Positions 1 to 8,311 of a stretch of 64,000 nucleotides of DNA are shown here, in pieces. How positions within the stretch are numbered: position 1 is the first letter of the stretch; every line of letters starts with the position of its first letter. A program made the position numbers and the translations under genes. The stretch is from Moraxella sp. K1664 (lineage in GTDB: Bacteria; Pseudomonadota; Gammaproteobacteria; Pseudomonadales; Moraxellaceae). The notes under the pieces were generated by a model, which saw only the letters and a list, made by a program, of their open reading frames with translations, was not told the DNA's origin and did no database searches. The stretch spans positions 1,674,001-1,738,000 of the forward strand of contig NZ_CP155576.1 in assembly GCF_039693965.1 (NCBI RefSeq), given 5' to 3'.

Positions 1-2936
1 CTAATTACACCATTGAGATTGAAAATGGCAAAACTTCTGATAAGCCAATCAAGGTAAAATATAAAGTAACCTTACCCGAAGCAAGTGACACCATCAATCC
101 TGCCGAACAAGCAGACTTTGGTGACTCTGTTGTGATCGATAGAGTGGTCGAAGTTGAAATCCCAGCGGGTCAAACCAAGTTTGAGATTAATCTTCCGATT
201 GTTGATGATGACATTTATGAGGGTAAAGAGACCTATCGTGTTGAGCTCATTGAGGCCAAACTTGACGATGCTGATGTTCGCACCACAGACTCTAATAAGC
301 AGTCAGTAACCACGGTGATTGATGACTTTGAAGGTGAGACTGATGCCAACAAGGATAAGCCCGCCATTGAGCTTGATCCACCAGCTCACGTCTCAGAAGA
401 GGGCTTGCCAGGAGGTAATAAAGATAATGACTCTGCTAAGCACGCCAACAACACCACAGTAAATGCAAGTACACCAAATAATAATGACTACGACATCACT
501 AATGAGACAAGAACATCAGGCAAGATATGCATCACCAATGTCGATACCACTGATACAAACTTGCTTGATAGACTGTCGTTAGACTTGTCAAATGCCACCC
601 CAATTCGCTTGAGTCAAAATGGTGCGAATCTGACATGGGAAAAAGATGAAAGCGTCGCAGGCAAGATTACTTGGTATGCCTATGAGACTGATGTCGAAGA
701 CCCCGCATTGACCGTTACGATAGATAACAACTCTCGTAAAGTTGCAACTGTTGATGGCAAAGAAGTGGTTGAGTTTACCTATGATGTTGAGCTTCATAAA
801 GCCATTTATCATGAGGGTAACTCTATCATTACCGCTGATTCGTCAGCAGGAGAAGGTCAAGACAACTTGCCTGTAAACTTTACCATCATTGCCAAAGATG
901 GTGATTCAAACATTGCAACCAATGAGACTGTGGTGGTAGTGATTGAAGATGATGCACCAATCGCAGAACGAGTGGTGCATAATATCCAAGTGGCTCATGA
1001 CGAAGTGACTCTTAGCGGTCTAATCGGTGGCTTTAAGCAGAATGTCACTTTAAAAGGCGTTGAAAATTTAAACGATAATGTATTTAATGATTTAAGAGAT
1101 AATTACCCTGCTCGTTGGAGAATTTTAGATGATGACCCATTGTATGACGGAATTGCATGGGGTGTGCCATTTCCATGGGAAAACCAAGGGTATAATCAAG
1201 CTGCCTATGAAGCTAGAGAAAACAGCGAGTTCTCTGGCACTAACGTTAAGGAGCTAATCACAGGTCTTGGTGAATCGTTCAATATCGGTACATTTACTCA
1301 CCAAAACTACTCTATTTATACAGCCAGTCAGCAGATTCGCTCGGGTACGTTGACCTACAGCTTTAATACAGCTATCAATGGCAAAGATGTTACCATCTCA
1401 GACATTGACTACAACTTTGTGCATCTAGAGACTCAAAACGTCGGTGTTCTTGATGGCGTAGCAGGCGATTTGGTGGCATTTAAGCAGTCAGACAAGACCT
1501 TTATCATTGGCGATACAGCTTATCGCTTGAGTGTTGAAGGATTTGTTCCTGTTGCCAATAATGTCCCACAAGGTATGCCAGAAAATGTCAGTTATGCCGA
1601 TTATCTGCAAGCCCAATATTTGTACTTCCTGCAAGAATCCTTGAAGGTTAAGACAGGTGGAACAACTGGCTATCTTTATGATCAGGTAGCTATGGAAATG
1701 CTAAAAGAGACATTTGGTACAGGCTTGATTACTGAGGCGGAGAATCTTGGTTTGGTTGCCAACGGTTTCCATGATAACCACCCAAGCAACCCGATACTTA
1801 GTAAAGAAGATGTGGATAAGGCGTTAGCGTTCTTAGATAAAGCTCAGATGGTGCTTGTGCATTCAGATGAAAACCAGACCAATAACTATAACGTCCAAGC
1901 TCGTATCGAGCCTATCACAAACCCCCTTGACCTTGAAACCAACGTTGATATTCAAGGTAAGATTCATATGGGTGGTGACTTGTTGCTAGACAGTCAAGGC
2001 AACAAAAAGGTTGATGTTCTATGGACGGCAACCATTGATGGTGATAATCCACATATTAAAGAAATCACCTACAAAGACGCCAACGGCAGAGAAACCACCC
2101 AAGAAAATGCTCAGTCTACTGAAATCGTTACTACTTATGGTACGCTTGTGGGTAGAAAAGATGGTGATTATCGTTTTACTGCTGTCAATGATATTGCCAG
2201 ACTTATTGCCGAAGGGGCTGATGAGACATTCACAGTGGAATATCAATATAGTGACTCAGATGGCGATATTGCCAAGTCAGAGGTGGTATTTAATTTTGAA
2301 GGTTTAACAAAGGCTCAAATGCAAGAAAGTCGTGCCAATCCTTACGTTGATGGTGAGAGTAATGATTATATTGTAGGCTCAACCCAAGCTGATATTATCT
2401 ATGGTGGTATCGGTGATGATGTCATTGTTGGTAATGGCGGTGGAGATACACTCATTGGCGGTGCTGGTAATGATGTATTGTTCTATGCCAAAGATGCAGT
2501 CTTGATTGACGGTGATGGTGCCAATAATCAGGGTGGCAAAGCAACCGATGGTAAGGATTATGTGGATATCCTGTCATTAACACATTGGTTGGAGCTTGAC
2601 GAGAATAACAATCCATTACCTATTGACTTTAACGATGTGCGAAACGTTAAGAATATTGAAGAGATTGATATGAGAAATGATTTTGCTCAGACGCTAGAAA
2701 TCACTGCTGACACAGTACTAAATATGACAGATGGTAGAAATCAACTGTTCATTCGTGGTGATGTGGATGGGGATGGTAGAGATACCGTGAAATTGATGAA
2801 AGGCATGAATACAGAGTCAGAAGAAACTTATAATGACGAAAAAACCGGCACAACCTTTAAAGTATATGAAGGTTATACAGATGATGGAAGTGTAAAACTT
2901 TACATCCAAGACGGTATTAACGTTTCAGGTGTCTAA
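1..2936 (+). CDS. C-terminal part of a giant secreted repeat/RTX adhesin-like protein (5' truncated by window)
   Basis: The frame is open from base 3, so this is the C-terminal ~978 residues of a larger protein. The visible N-terminal part (VEVEIPAGQTKFEINLPIVD, then DDDIYEGKETY) resembles a Calx-beta repeat. It is followed by modules ending in DGDSNI...VVVVIEDDAPIAE, typical of the long repeat proteins exported by type I secretion. Near the C-terminus, at about 2370-2490, are glycine/aspartate nonapeptides of RTX type (YGGIGDDVIVGNGGGDTLIG, then GGAGNDVLF), which bind calcium in known families. About 140 residues follow, the usual place of an uncleaved type I secretion signal. The composition is acidic and cysteine-poor, as in surface adhesins. 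Export and adhesion are inferred from architecture; no transporter genes are in the window. A terminator follows directly. Confidence 0.85.
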   Translation, partial: NYTIEIENGKTSDKPIKVKYKVTLPEASDTINPAEQADFGDSVVIDRVVEVEIPAGQTKFEINLPIVDDDIYEGKETYRVELIEAKLDDADVRTTDSNKQSVTTVIDDFEGETDANKDKPAIELDPPAHVSEEGLPGGNKDNDSAKHANNTTVNASTPNNNDYDITNETRTSGKICITNVDTTDTNLLDRLSLDLSNATPIRLSQNGANLTWEKDESVAGKITWYAYETDVEDPALTVTIDNNSRKVATVDGKEVVEFTYDVELHKAIYHEGNSIITADSSAGEGQDNLPVNFTIIAKDGDSNIATNETVVVVIEDDAPIAERVVHNIQVAHDEVTLSGLIGGFKQNVTLKGVENLNDNVFNDLRDNYPARWRILDDDPLYDGIAWGVPFPWENQGYNQAAYEARENSEFSGTNVKELITGLGESFNIGTFTHQNYSIYTASQQIRSGTLTYSFNTAINGKDVTISDIDYNFVHLETQNVGVLDGVAGDLVAFKQSDKTFIIGDTAYRLSVEGFVPVANNVPQGMPENVSYADYLQAQYLYFLQESLKVKTGGTTGYLYDQVAMEMLKETFGTGLITEAENLGLVANGFHDNHPSNPILSKEDVDKALAFLDKAQMVLVHSDENQTNNYNVQARIEPITNPLDLETNVDIQGKIHMGGDLLLDSQGNKKVDVLWTATIDGDNPHIKEITYKDANGRETTQENAQSTEIVTTYGTLVGRKDGDYRFTAVNDIARLIAEGADETFTVEYQYSDSDGDIAKSEVVFNFEGLTKAQMQESRANPYVDGESNDYIVGSTQADIIYGGIGDDVIVGNGGGDTLIGGAGNDVLFYAKDAVLIDGDGANNQGGKATDGKDYVDILSLTHWLELDENNNPLPIDFNDVRNVKNIEEIDMRNDFAQTLEITADTVLNMTDGRNQLFIRGDVDGDGRDTVKLMKGMNTESEETYNDEKTGTTFKVYEGYTDDGSVKLYIQDGINVSGV

Positions 2937-2962
2937 CCATCTCAATACTGTAAAACAACATC

Positions 2963-2989
2963 AAAAACGCTCCCAATGGGGGCGTTTTT
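2963..2989 (+). terminator. Rho-independent terminator after the RTX gene
   Basis: AAAAACGC and GCGTTTTT arms enclose a short CCC/GGG extension and a small loop, ending in a T run. It lies 27 bases after the stop codon of the RTX-like gene. Confidence 0.85.
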
Positions 2990-3053
2990 GTTTGACTGTT
3001 GACGGGTGTTAAGTTTGTATCCAATAAGGAGTTTATCAACAAACCCAACAACA

Positions 3054-3082
3054 AAAGACCCAACAAATCATGTCGGGTCTTT
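3054..3082 (-). terminator. Probable terminator after map
   Basis: AAAGACCC and GGGTCTTT form an 8-bp perfect stem around a 13-base loop. It lies 22 bases beyond the map stop codon. The T run is poor on the minus strand and better on the plus strand, so it may act in both directions. Confidence 0.6.
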
Positions 3083-3104
3083 GTTTTGATATTAAGTTGG
3101 GTAT

Positions 3105-3896
3105 CTAGCTTTTCACCCAGCTTAGATCTTCATCGGGTCGCCCCGTGGTAATGATACAGCCGTTATCGGTAACGATGAGTGTATGTTCCCATTGAGCGGA
3201 GAGTTTGCGGTCTTTGGTGATAGCCGTCCAGCCGTCTTTCATGATTTTGGTTTGCCATACGCCTTGGTTAATCATCGGCTCAATGGTCAGTGCCATGCCT
3301 GTTTTTAGCTCCACGCCTGTTCCTGCTTTGCCGTAGTGTAGCACCTGTGGCTCGCAGTGAAACTCGGTGCCAATGCCATGACCGCAGAACTCACGCACGA
3401 TAGAAAACCGCTCAGGCAGGACAATCTTTTCAATCTCCGCCCCGATGTCGCCAAGTCTTGCTCCATTTTTTACCACGCTAATACCTGCATACAGAGCGTC
3501 TTGGGCGACTTTGCATAGGCGGTTTGCCATGACCGAGCCTTCGCCGATAATCCACATGGCGGACGTGTCGCCATAATAGCCGTCTTTAATGACCGTTACG
3601 TCAATGTTGATGATGTCGCCATCCTTTAAGATACGCTCGTGGTCGGGCATGCCATGACACACCACATGGTTGATAGACGTGCATAGGGTGTAGGGGTAGC
3701 CGTGGTAGTTTAGGCAAGCAGGAATGGCGTTTTGGACTTCGGTGATGTGTTTGTACGCCAAATCGTCCAAAAAGCCTGTACTTACCCCTGCCTTGACGTG
3801 GGGGTCTAGCATTTGTAGGACTTCTGAGGCAAGTTGTCCTGCCACTTTCATCTTTTCAATGCCGTCTTTGTTTAATAGGGGGATAACTTTACTCAT
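3105..3896 (-). CDS. map: Methionine aminopeptidase, type I
   Basis: Removes the initiator methionine from nascent cytosolic proteins. The 263-residue protein has the full pita-bread fold signature. The five metal ligands appear in family order: Asp in NIDVTVIKDG, Asp in YYGDTSAMW, His in GHGIGTEFHCEP, Glu in LTIEPMIN and Glu in QWEHTLIV. The ATG at 3896 (MSKVIPLL) was chosen over an upstream TTG because an AGAG element sits just before it and type I enzymes begin near here. The short lipoprotein gene lptM is 48 bases upstream on the same strand, so they may be co-transcribed. Confidence 0.95.
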   Translation of the reverse strand: MSKVIPLLNKDGIEKMKVAGQLASEVLQMLDPHVKAGVSTGFLDDLAYKHITEVQNAIPACLNYHGYPYTLCTSINHVVCHGMPDHERILKDGDIINIDVTVIKDGYYGDTSAMWIIGEGSVMANRLCKVAQDALYAGISVVKNGARLGDIGAEIEKIVLPERFSIVREFCGHGIGTEFHCEPQVLHYGKAGTGVELKTGMALTIEPMINQGVWQTKIMKDGWTAITKDRKLSAQWEHTLIVTDNGCIITTGRPDEDLSWVKS

Positions 3897-3944
3897 GGGG
3901 TTCTCTTTTTTATTTGTCAAAATTTATAAAATCAATCTTTGCCA

Positions 3945-4112
3945 TCAATAATCATTGGAATCGGTGCTAACAGGCATGTCCACAGGCTCGCCTTGCGTTG
4001 GGGTAGAGTGGGGTGGGGTGGGGGATTTTTCGGGCAGGTATAACGCCCCTTTTTGTCCGCATGCGGTTAGGGTGAGTGCCAGTGCTAGGCTAAATAATAA
4101 GTTTTTCATCAT
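3945..4112 (-). CDS. lptM: LptM (YifL-type) small lipoprotein
   Basis: A 55-residue lipoprotein, easily missed because of its size. It opens with a lipoprotein signal peptide (MMKNLLFSLALAL) and a lipobox LTAC, followed by GQKGALYLP. That LTACGQKGxLYLP block is the hallmark of the LptM/YifL family, which in E. coli assists disulfide maturation of the LptD/LptE lipopolysaccharide translocon at the outer membrane. The remainder is a proline- and threonine-rich tail. Start is at one of two adjacent ATG codons (4112 or 4109). In many gammaproteobacteria this gene precedes lysA/dapF; here it precedes map instead. Family assignment is strong; the function is transferred from E. coli. Confidence 0.88.
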   Translation of the reverse strand: MMKNLLFSLALALTLTACGQKGALYLPEKSPTPPHSTPTQGEPVDMPVSTDSNDY

Positions 4113-4258
4113 CAAATTCTAAAATAACAAAAGGTTATTTTAACATAATTTTGCCAAAATCGCTTGATTTGTAAAATCTGATATGACAAACTTTTTGCTT
4201 TTTAAAAGATAATAATTTGTCATGATAAATTGTCGTCTTTTCAAGTAAAATATATGCC

Positions 4259-4369
4259 ATTCTCAACTTTGTATAAATGATTGATTTATCAAGGGTGAAT
4301 TGCAATTCGTCCCTAAGACTCAAAAATAATTCTCAAACAATCAATAAGTTACCATTTTAAGTTGAGAAT
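4259..4369. promoter_or_regulatory. Distant 11-bp inverted repeat upstream of azlCD
   Basis: ATTCTCAACTT (4259-4269) is repeated as its exact reverse complement AAGTTGAGAAT (4359-4369), 40 bases before azlC. A further TTCTCAA lies at 4330-4336, and AAGTAAAATAT-like sequence flanks both arms. The spacing would suit a looping or wrapping regulator, but none is identified. The 4113-4408 intergenic region holds no convincing gene. Confidence 0.4.
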
Positions 4370-4408
4370 GAAGTAAAATATTTCTCTTTATCATAACCTG
4401 CCCACACC

Positions 4409-5134
4409 ATGACCACCGACTATTGTTTTAGAACTACCGCCAAATACGCCTTTACCCAGAGCTTGCCCATTTTGTCGGGCTTTTTGTTTTTGGGTATGGC
4501 GTATGGGGTGTATATGCACTCGCTTGGCTTTTCGGCATGGTATCCTGTCATCATGGCGGTGCTGATTTTTGCAGGGTCGGTGGAATTTATCGTGGCGGGG
4601 CTACTTATCATGGCGTTCAACCCGTCATCGGTGTTTTTGCTTGTGGCGATGATTAGTGCCAGACAGATTTTTTATGCCATTTCTATGTTGGATAAATTTC
4701 GGGGCATTACGGGGTGGAAACGCTGGTATCTCATCGCAGGCATGGTGGATGAGAGCTTTGCCATTAACTACACCGCCGACACGGACAAGGCAGGCGTGGA
4801 TAAGGCGTGGTTTATGGTGTTAGTTACGCTGTTTTTGCACCTTTATTGGGTAACAGGGTCGGCACTGGGGGCGGTCATGGGGGCGGTGTTGCCGTTTGAT
4901 TTGAAGGGGGCGGAGTTTGCGATGACAGCACTATTTTTGGTGATTTTTGTGGAGCAATGGGGTAGGGAAGCCACGCACGAAAGCTCGCTCCTTGGCATTG
5001 GCATGACGGCGTTGGCGTTGGTGGTGTTTGGCAAAACGAACTTTTTAATCCCTGCCATGCTCGGCATTTTGGTGTATTTGACCGTCAGACGCTCGGCACT
5101 TCATGACAAATTGACCAATAAGGTGGCAAAATGA
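4409..5134 (+). CDS. azlC: AzlC-family branched-chain amino acid exporter, large subunit
   Basis: A 241-residue inner-membrane protein with about seven hydrophobic segments. The N-terminal PILSGFLFLGMAYGVYMHSLGF and SVEFIVAGLLI blocks and the central SARQIFYAISM are typical of AzlC/BrnF. These proteins pair with a small AzlD/BrnE partner to export branched-chain amino acids. The partner overlaps this stop codon by four bases (ATGA), so the two are translationally coupled. The substrate is taken from family knowledge; some relatives move other amino acids. An inverted repeat lies upstream. Confidence 0.88.
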   Translation: MTTDYCFRTTAKYAFTQSLPILSGFLFLGMAYGVYMHSLGFSAWYPVIMAVLIFAGSVEFIVAGLLIMAFNPSSVFLLVAMISARQIFYAISMLDKFRGITGWKRWYLIAGMVDESFAINYTADTDKAGVDKAWFMVLVTLFLHLYWVTGSALGAVMGAVLPFDLKGAEFAMTALFLVIFVEQWGREATHESSLLGIGMTALALVVFGKTNFLIPAMLGILVYLTVRRSALHDKLTNKVAK

Positions 5135-5460
5135 CCCTAAATGAACAACTTTTGACCATTGCCACTGCCATTGTTGCCGTTCAGCTCTGCCGTTGGGTGG
5201 CGTTTTGGGCCTTTCCTGCTCACAAAAAAGTGCCTGATTTTGTGCAATATCTGGGCAAGGCGTTGCCGTCTGCGGTGTTTGGACTGCTCGTGGTGTATTG
5301 CTACAAAAACGTAGATATTTTGGGGCAATATCACGGCATGGCGGAGTTTATCGCAGGGGCGGTGGTCGTGGGGTTGCACCTATGGCGAAAAAATATGTTT
5401 ATCTCCATTGGCGTGGGGACGATTTTGTATATGATATTGGTGCAAAAGGTGTTTGTGTAA
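5131..5460 (+). CDS. azlD: AzlD-family small subunit of branched-chain amino acid exporter
   Basis: A 109-residue membrane protein with four hydrophobic segments. The motifs RWVAFWAFPAHKKVPDFVQY and LGKALPSAVFGLLVVYC match the AzlD/BrnE family, which forms a two-component exporter with AzlC. It starts inside the end of azlC. No clear terminator follows; the next 300 bases carry a dispersed repeat. Confidence 0.87.
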   Translation: MTLNEQLLTIATAIVAVQLCRWVAFWAFPAHKKVPDFVQYLGKALPSAVFGLLVVYCYKNVDILGQYHGMAEFIAGAVVVGLHLWRKNMFISIGVGTILYMILVQKVFV

Positions 5461-5503
5461 AAAAGTATATAAAAGCGTCAATGAGTACGGCTACTACAAC
5501 CAC

Positions 5504-5610
5504 ATGATGTGTGGATGTAGGGGCTGCTGAGCACGCTTTGCATGGCAATATCATCAAAAGGTGTACTCAGCATATCCCTACAAGCCTGTGGTAAATATCA
5601 AGTTCGTTAG
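5504..5610 (+). repeat. ~107-bp dispersed intergenic repeat, copy 1
   Basis: This stretch aligns over its full length, with scattered differences, to the reverse complement of 61510-61618. Shared blocks include TGGATGTAGGGGC, TCATCAAA, GTGGTAAATATCAAGTT and inner GTGCTGAGCAC-like palindromes. It fills most of the 305-base gap between azlD and the SirB2-like gene. No open reading frame is evident, and it is probably a non-autonomous repeat. Nothing else was recognised in 5461-5765 beyond another GTAGGGGCGAG fragment near 5648. Confidence 0.8.
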
Positions 5611-5765
5611 GTATGTATTTTAAATGATGGATGTAGATGATGGGCGTGTAGGGGCGAGTGGTTGTCCTAATTAATAGATGTCAATTTATAAGTATCATCA
5701 CTCACAAAAAACCAGAAATGGCAAGGATGGCACATGACAGGGATGTCATCATGTGCCATGGTGTA

Positions 5766-6119
5766 TCAAAGCATGGGCTTGGTTACTGCCAGCACCAAAA
5801 TCCCCACATAGGCGATACCTGCAATCACCATGCCTGCCTTTTTTTGGCTCAGTAGTGGAGCCCGCAAAGCCTTGATATTGGCAGAGACCGCCACAGCCAA
5901 CAGCATAATCTTGACAACCGCCCAATACTGAGCCCCTGCTACTTGCCACAACCGCCACATCAAATAAAGCCCACTACCAACCAGTAGCAAATAGATGACG
6001 TGGCTTGCTATCTTAAAGGTGCGTGACTGGGTCACCTGACCGCCTGCGAAAATCAGCCCTGTTTGATATAAAAACAGCCCAATGGTAATCACAACCATGA
6101 GTAAATGTAGATGTTTCAT
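5766..6119 (-). CDS. SirB2-family integral membrane protein
   Basis: A 117-residue protein with four predicted membrane helices. MKHLHLLMVVITIGLFL, the KIASHVIYLLLVGSGLYLMW block and the C-terminal KKAGMVIAGIAYVGI fit the SirB2 family of small inner-membrane proteins. Their biochemical role is not established, despite the name (invasion gene expression regulator). It lies 66 bases downstream of greA on the same strand and may be read through from it. Confidence 0.75.
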   Translation of the reverse strand: MKHLHLLMVVITIGLFLYQTGLIFAGGQVTQSRTFKIASHVIYLLLVGSGLYLMWRLWQVAGAQYWAVVKIMLLAVAVSANIKALRAPLLSQKKAGMVIAGIAYVGILVLAVTKPML

Positions 6120-6185
6120 AAGACGACCTTAGTGAGTGTGTTGTTTGTATCGTTTATATTTGTTGGCGATGACTGGCAAAGCTCA

Positions 6186-6662
6186 TTATTCGTATAGGAC
6201 TTCAACAATCTCATACTCTGCCAAACCGCTTGGGGTTTGGATTTTGGCTTCATCACCTTCTGATTTACCAATCAAGCCTTTGGCAATGGGACTGCCAACC
6301 GAGATTTTGCCGACTTTGACATCCGCTTCATCTTCGCCCACGATTTTGTAGCGTTTTTGGTCGCCCGAATCCACGTCTTCGATGACCACGGTCACGCCAA
6401 ATACCACACGCCCGTCTTGGGGTAGGGTGGTGGGGTCAATGACCTGAGCCCCGCCAAGTTTTGCTTCGATGTCACGAATGCGTGCTTCGGACAGCCCTTG
6501 CTGTTCCCGAGCGGCATGGTATTCAGCGTTTTCTTTTAGGTCGCCATGCTCACGAGCTTCGGCAATGGCGGCGGTAATGCGTGGACGCTCCACGGTTTTG
6601 AGCTGTTTTAATTCTGCTTCTAGGGCGGCGTGTCCTTGTGGGGTCATGGGATAGCGTTGCAT
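6186..6662 (-). CDS. greA: Transcription elongation factor GreA
   Basis: A 158-residue cytosolic factor that binds the RNA polymerase secondary channel and stimulates cleavage of back-tracked transcripts. The N-terminal coiled coil carries the acidic tip ([14 protein letters not shown]). The C-terminal FKBP-like domain ends with [16 protein letters not shown], as in all GreA proteins. Length and start match the family, and a strong AGGAGAG ribosome site lies just upstream of the ATG. An upstream hairpin (6697-6722) ends the preceding rpe operon. Confidence 0.97.
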   Translation of the reverse strand: MQRYPMTPQGHAALEAELKQLKTVERPRITAAIAEAREHGDLKENAEYHAAREQQGLSEARIRDIEAKLGGAQVIDPTTLPQDGRVVFGVTVVIEDVDSGDQKRYKIVGEDEADVKVGKISVGSPIAKGLIGKSEGDEAKIQTPSGLAEYEIVEVLYE

Positions 6663-6696
6663 GGTCTCTCCTGATAATTATCAATACATAGCTAAA

Positions 6697-6722
6697 AACA
6701 CCACGCCGATTGGGGTGGTGTT
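6697..6722 (-). terminator. Terminator between the rpe operon and greA
   Basis: AACACCAC and GTGGTGTT make an 8-bp stem, extended by G-C pairs. On the minus strand it is followed by a short T run. It separates the small membrane protein genes from greA. Confidence 0.75.
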
Positions 6723-6798
6723 CTGTCATCTGTGATTGGCTTTTTGCCAAATTGTTAGCTTGGTATTATACTAAAAACAGCCAGTAATTGCAACCGTT

Positions 6799-7122
6799 TT
6801 AACGCCAATATCTAAGTTTTGCCATCATAAATAGCAGTCCCACAAACATCCCCAGATAATACGCCATCCGCACATCAAAGCTGTTGTCTCGGTATTTTAT
6901 CGGCAGACTGACAAGGGCGGTACAACTTGGGATAAGGAGCAGGTATAGCACCCAGTTTTCTAGGACATGAAGTACGCCTTGCATGGTGTTGCCATTGCCA
7001 TAACGATAAGCGGACAGACTTGTGAGCATGATGACGATGATAAGGGTCAAAATCAAGCCTTTGGGAATGTCCTTTGGCACAAAACGGTCAGGTAAAATGT
7101 TGCTTATTTGAAAATTTGCCAT
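6799..7122 (-). CDS. Small membrane protein of unknown function
   Basis: A 107-residue protein with three likely membrane helices (LILTLIIVIMLTSLSAY, VLYLLLIPSCTALVSL and YYLGMFVGLLFMMAKL). I do not recognise the family. It overlaps the stop of the upstream gene by one base (TGATG), and that gene follows rpe by 15 bases. All three therefore look like one operon ending at the 6697-6722 terminator. Conserved spacing suggests a real gene; no function is proposed. Confidence 0.65.
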   Translation of the reverse strand: MANFQISNILPDRFVPKDIPKGLILTLIIVIMLTSLSAYRYGNGNTMQGVLHVLENWVLYLLLIPSCTALVSLPIKYRDNSFDVRMAYYLGMFVGLLFMMAKLRYWR

Positions 7123-7457
7123 CAGCTATACCGCCCCATAATCGTCAAAATCGCCACAACAGATGTGAGATACCCAAGCGTGATGGCGTTGCGGGTTTGG
7201 ATATTTGCCCCGTTAAATTCGTTTAATAGCTTTGCCCCACCCACGAACAACGCTGGCACAACAATCATAAAAAACGACACCACCACAGATGCATGACGCA
7301 CCACCGCCCCCACGTCATGCCCTGCCAGTAGGCGAAAGCCATACCCTGCCAACGCAAGCACAAGGGCAAAAACAGCAAGCCCAATGGTTACACCAATGGG
7401 GACGAGGCTTGGAGGTTTTGAACTTAGGGATTTGGGATTAGTATTTAATTCTGACAT
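7122..7457 (-). CDS. Small membrane protein of unknown function
   Basis: A 111-residue protein with a polar serine/proline-rich N-terminus, then three to four hydrophobic segments (VTIGLAVFALVLALAGYGF, VVVSFFMIVVPALFVGG and TLGYLTSVVAILTIMG). The family is not recognised. It starts 15 bases after rpe and is coupled to the next gene by a TGATG overlap. The two membrane proteins may work together, but this is only positional evidence. Confidence 0.65.
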   Translation of the reverse strand: MSELNTNPKSLSSKPPSLVPIGVTIGLAVFALVLALAGYGFRLLAGHDVGAVVRHASVVVSFFMIVVPALFVGGAKLLNEFNGANIQTRNAITLGYLTSVVAILTIMGRYS

Positions 7458-7472
7458 AAATTTACCGTACCA

Positions 7473-8168
7473 TCATTTAGCCAAATCAGACTTGGCAAGC
7501 TCATCACGCATTTTTTCAATGACCGCCTTATAATCCTCTTTACCAAAAATCGCCGAACCCGCCACAAACATATCCACGCCAGCGTCCGCAATCGCACGGA
7601 TATTGTCAGGATTAACACCGCCGTCAATCTCCAAGCGAATGTCAAGCCCACGCTCATCTATCATACGGCGAACCGCTCGCACCTTATCAAGCGTACCATC
7701 AATGAACTTTTGCCCACCAAAACCAGGGTTTACGCTCATGATAAGAATTTGGTCAAGTTTGTCAATGGTATAATCTAGGTAGTGTAAGGGCGTGGCAGGG
7801 TTAAAGACCAATCCACACTTGACACCACTGTCCTTGATAAGCTGTAAACTTCTGTCAATATGCTCGCTTGCCTCTGGGTGAAAGGTAATAATATCCGCCC
7901 CTGCCTTGATAAACTCCTCAATCATTCTATCAACAGGCTTTACCATAAGATGCACATCTATGGGGGCGGTAATGCCATAATCTTTTAAGGCACGGCAGAC
8001 CATCGCCCCAAAAGTCAAGTTTGGCACATAGTGGTTATCCATGACATCAAAATGCACCACGTCCGCCCCTGCATCTAGCACGGCTTTTGTGTCATCGCCC
8101 AGACGGGCAAAATCGGCTGATAAAATAGACGGGGCGATAAGAAATTGTTTTTCAGGTAGGATTTTCAT
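7473..8168 (-). CDS. rpe: Ribulose-phosphate 3-epimerase
   Basis: Interconverts ribulose 5-phosphate and xylulose 5-phosphate in the non-oxidative pentose phosphate pathway, linking to the transketolase gene at 36 kb. The 231-residue TIM barrel shows the family motifs in order: [15 protein letters not shown] near the N-terminus, [17 protein letters not shown] (metal ligands His and Asp), [19 protein letters not shown], and [10 protein letters not shown] with the catalytic Asp. Length is normal. It heads a three-gene operon with two unknown small membrane proteins. Confidence 0.97.
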   Translation of the reverse strand: MKILPEKQFLIAPSILSADFARLGDDTKAVLDAGADVVHFDVMDNHYVPNLTFGAMVCRALKDYGITAPIDVHLMVKPVDRMIEEFIKAGADIITFHPEASEHIDRSLQLIKDSGVKCGLVFNPATPLHYLDYTIDKLDQILIMSVNPGFGGQKFIDGTLDKVRAVRRMIDERGLDIRLEIDGGVNPDNIRAIADAGVDMFVAGSAIFGKEDYKAVIEKMRDELAKSDLAK

Positions 8169-8259
8169 GGTGAATAATAAAGTTAAAATTTGGCTTATGA
8201 TAGCAGATTTTGTGCCAAAATGCGATTTTTAGCATATATTTTGACATGAAAAATCACAA

Positions 8260-8286
8260 AAACCACTTGCTAGAAACAAGTGGTTT
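8260..8286 (-). terminator. Terminator of the amino-acid-binding lipoprotein gene
   Basis: AAACCACTTG and CAAGTGGTTT form a 10-bp perfect stem with a 7-base loop, 25 bases after the stop codon at 8312. An imperfect T run follows on the minus strand. Confidence 0.85.
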
Positions 8287-8311
8287 GTTAGTAATTTTAA
8301 CACCAAAGGAT

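Noticed and set aside
588-812. Minus-strand frame inside the RTX gene
   Set aside because: Shadow of the long repeat protein frame; no ribosome site or recognisable domain.
4135-4323. 62-codon minus-strand frame between lptM and azlC
   Set aside because: Low-complexity AT-rich sequence with no ribosome site; it lies in the region carrying the inverted repeats and the azlC promoter.
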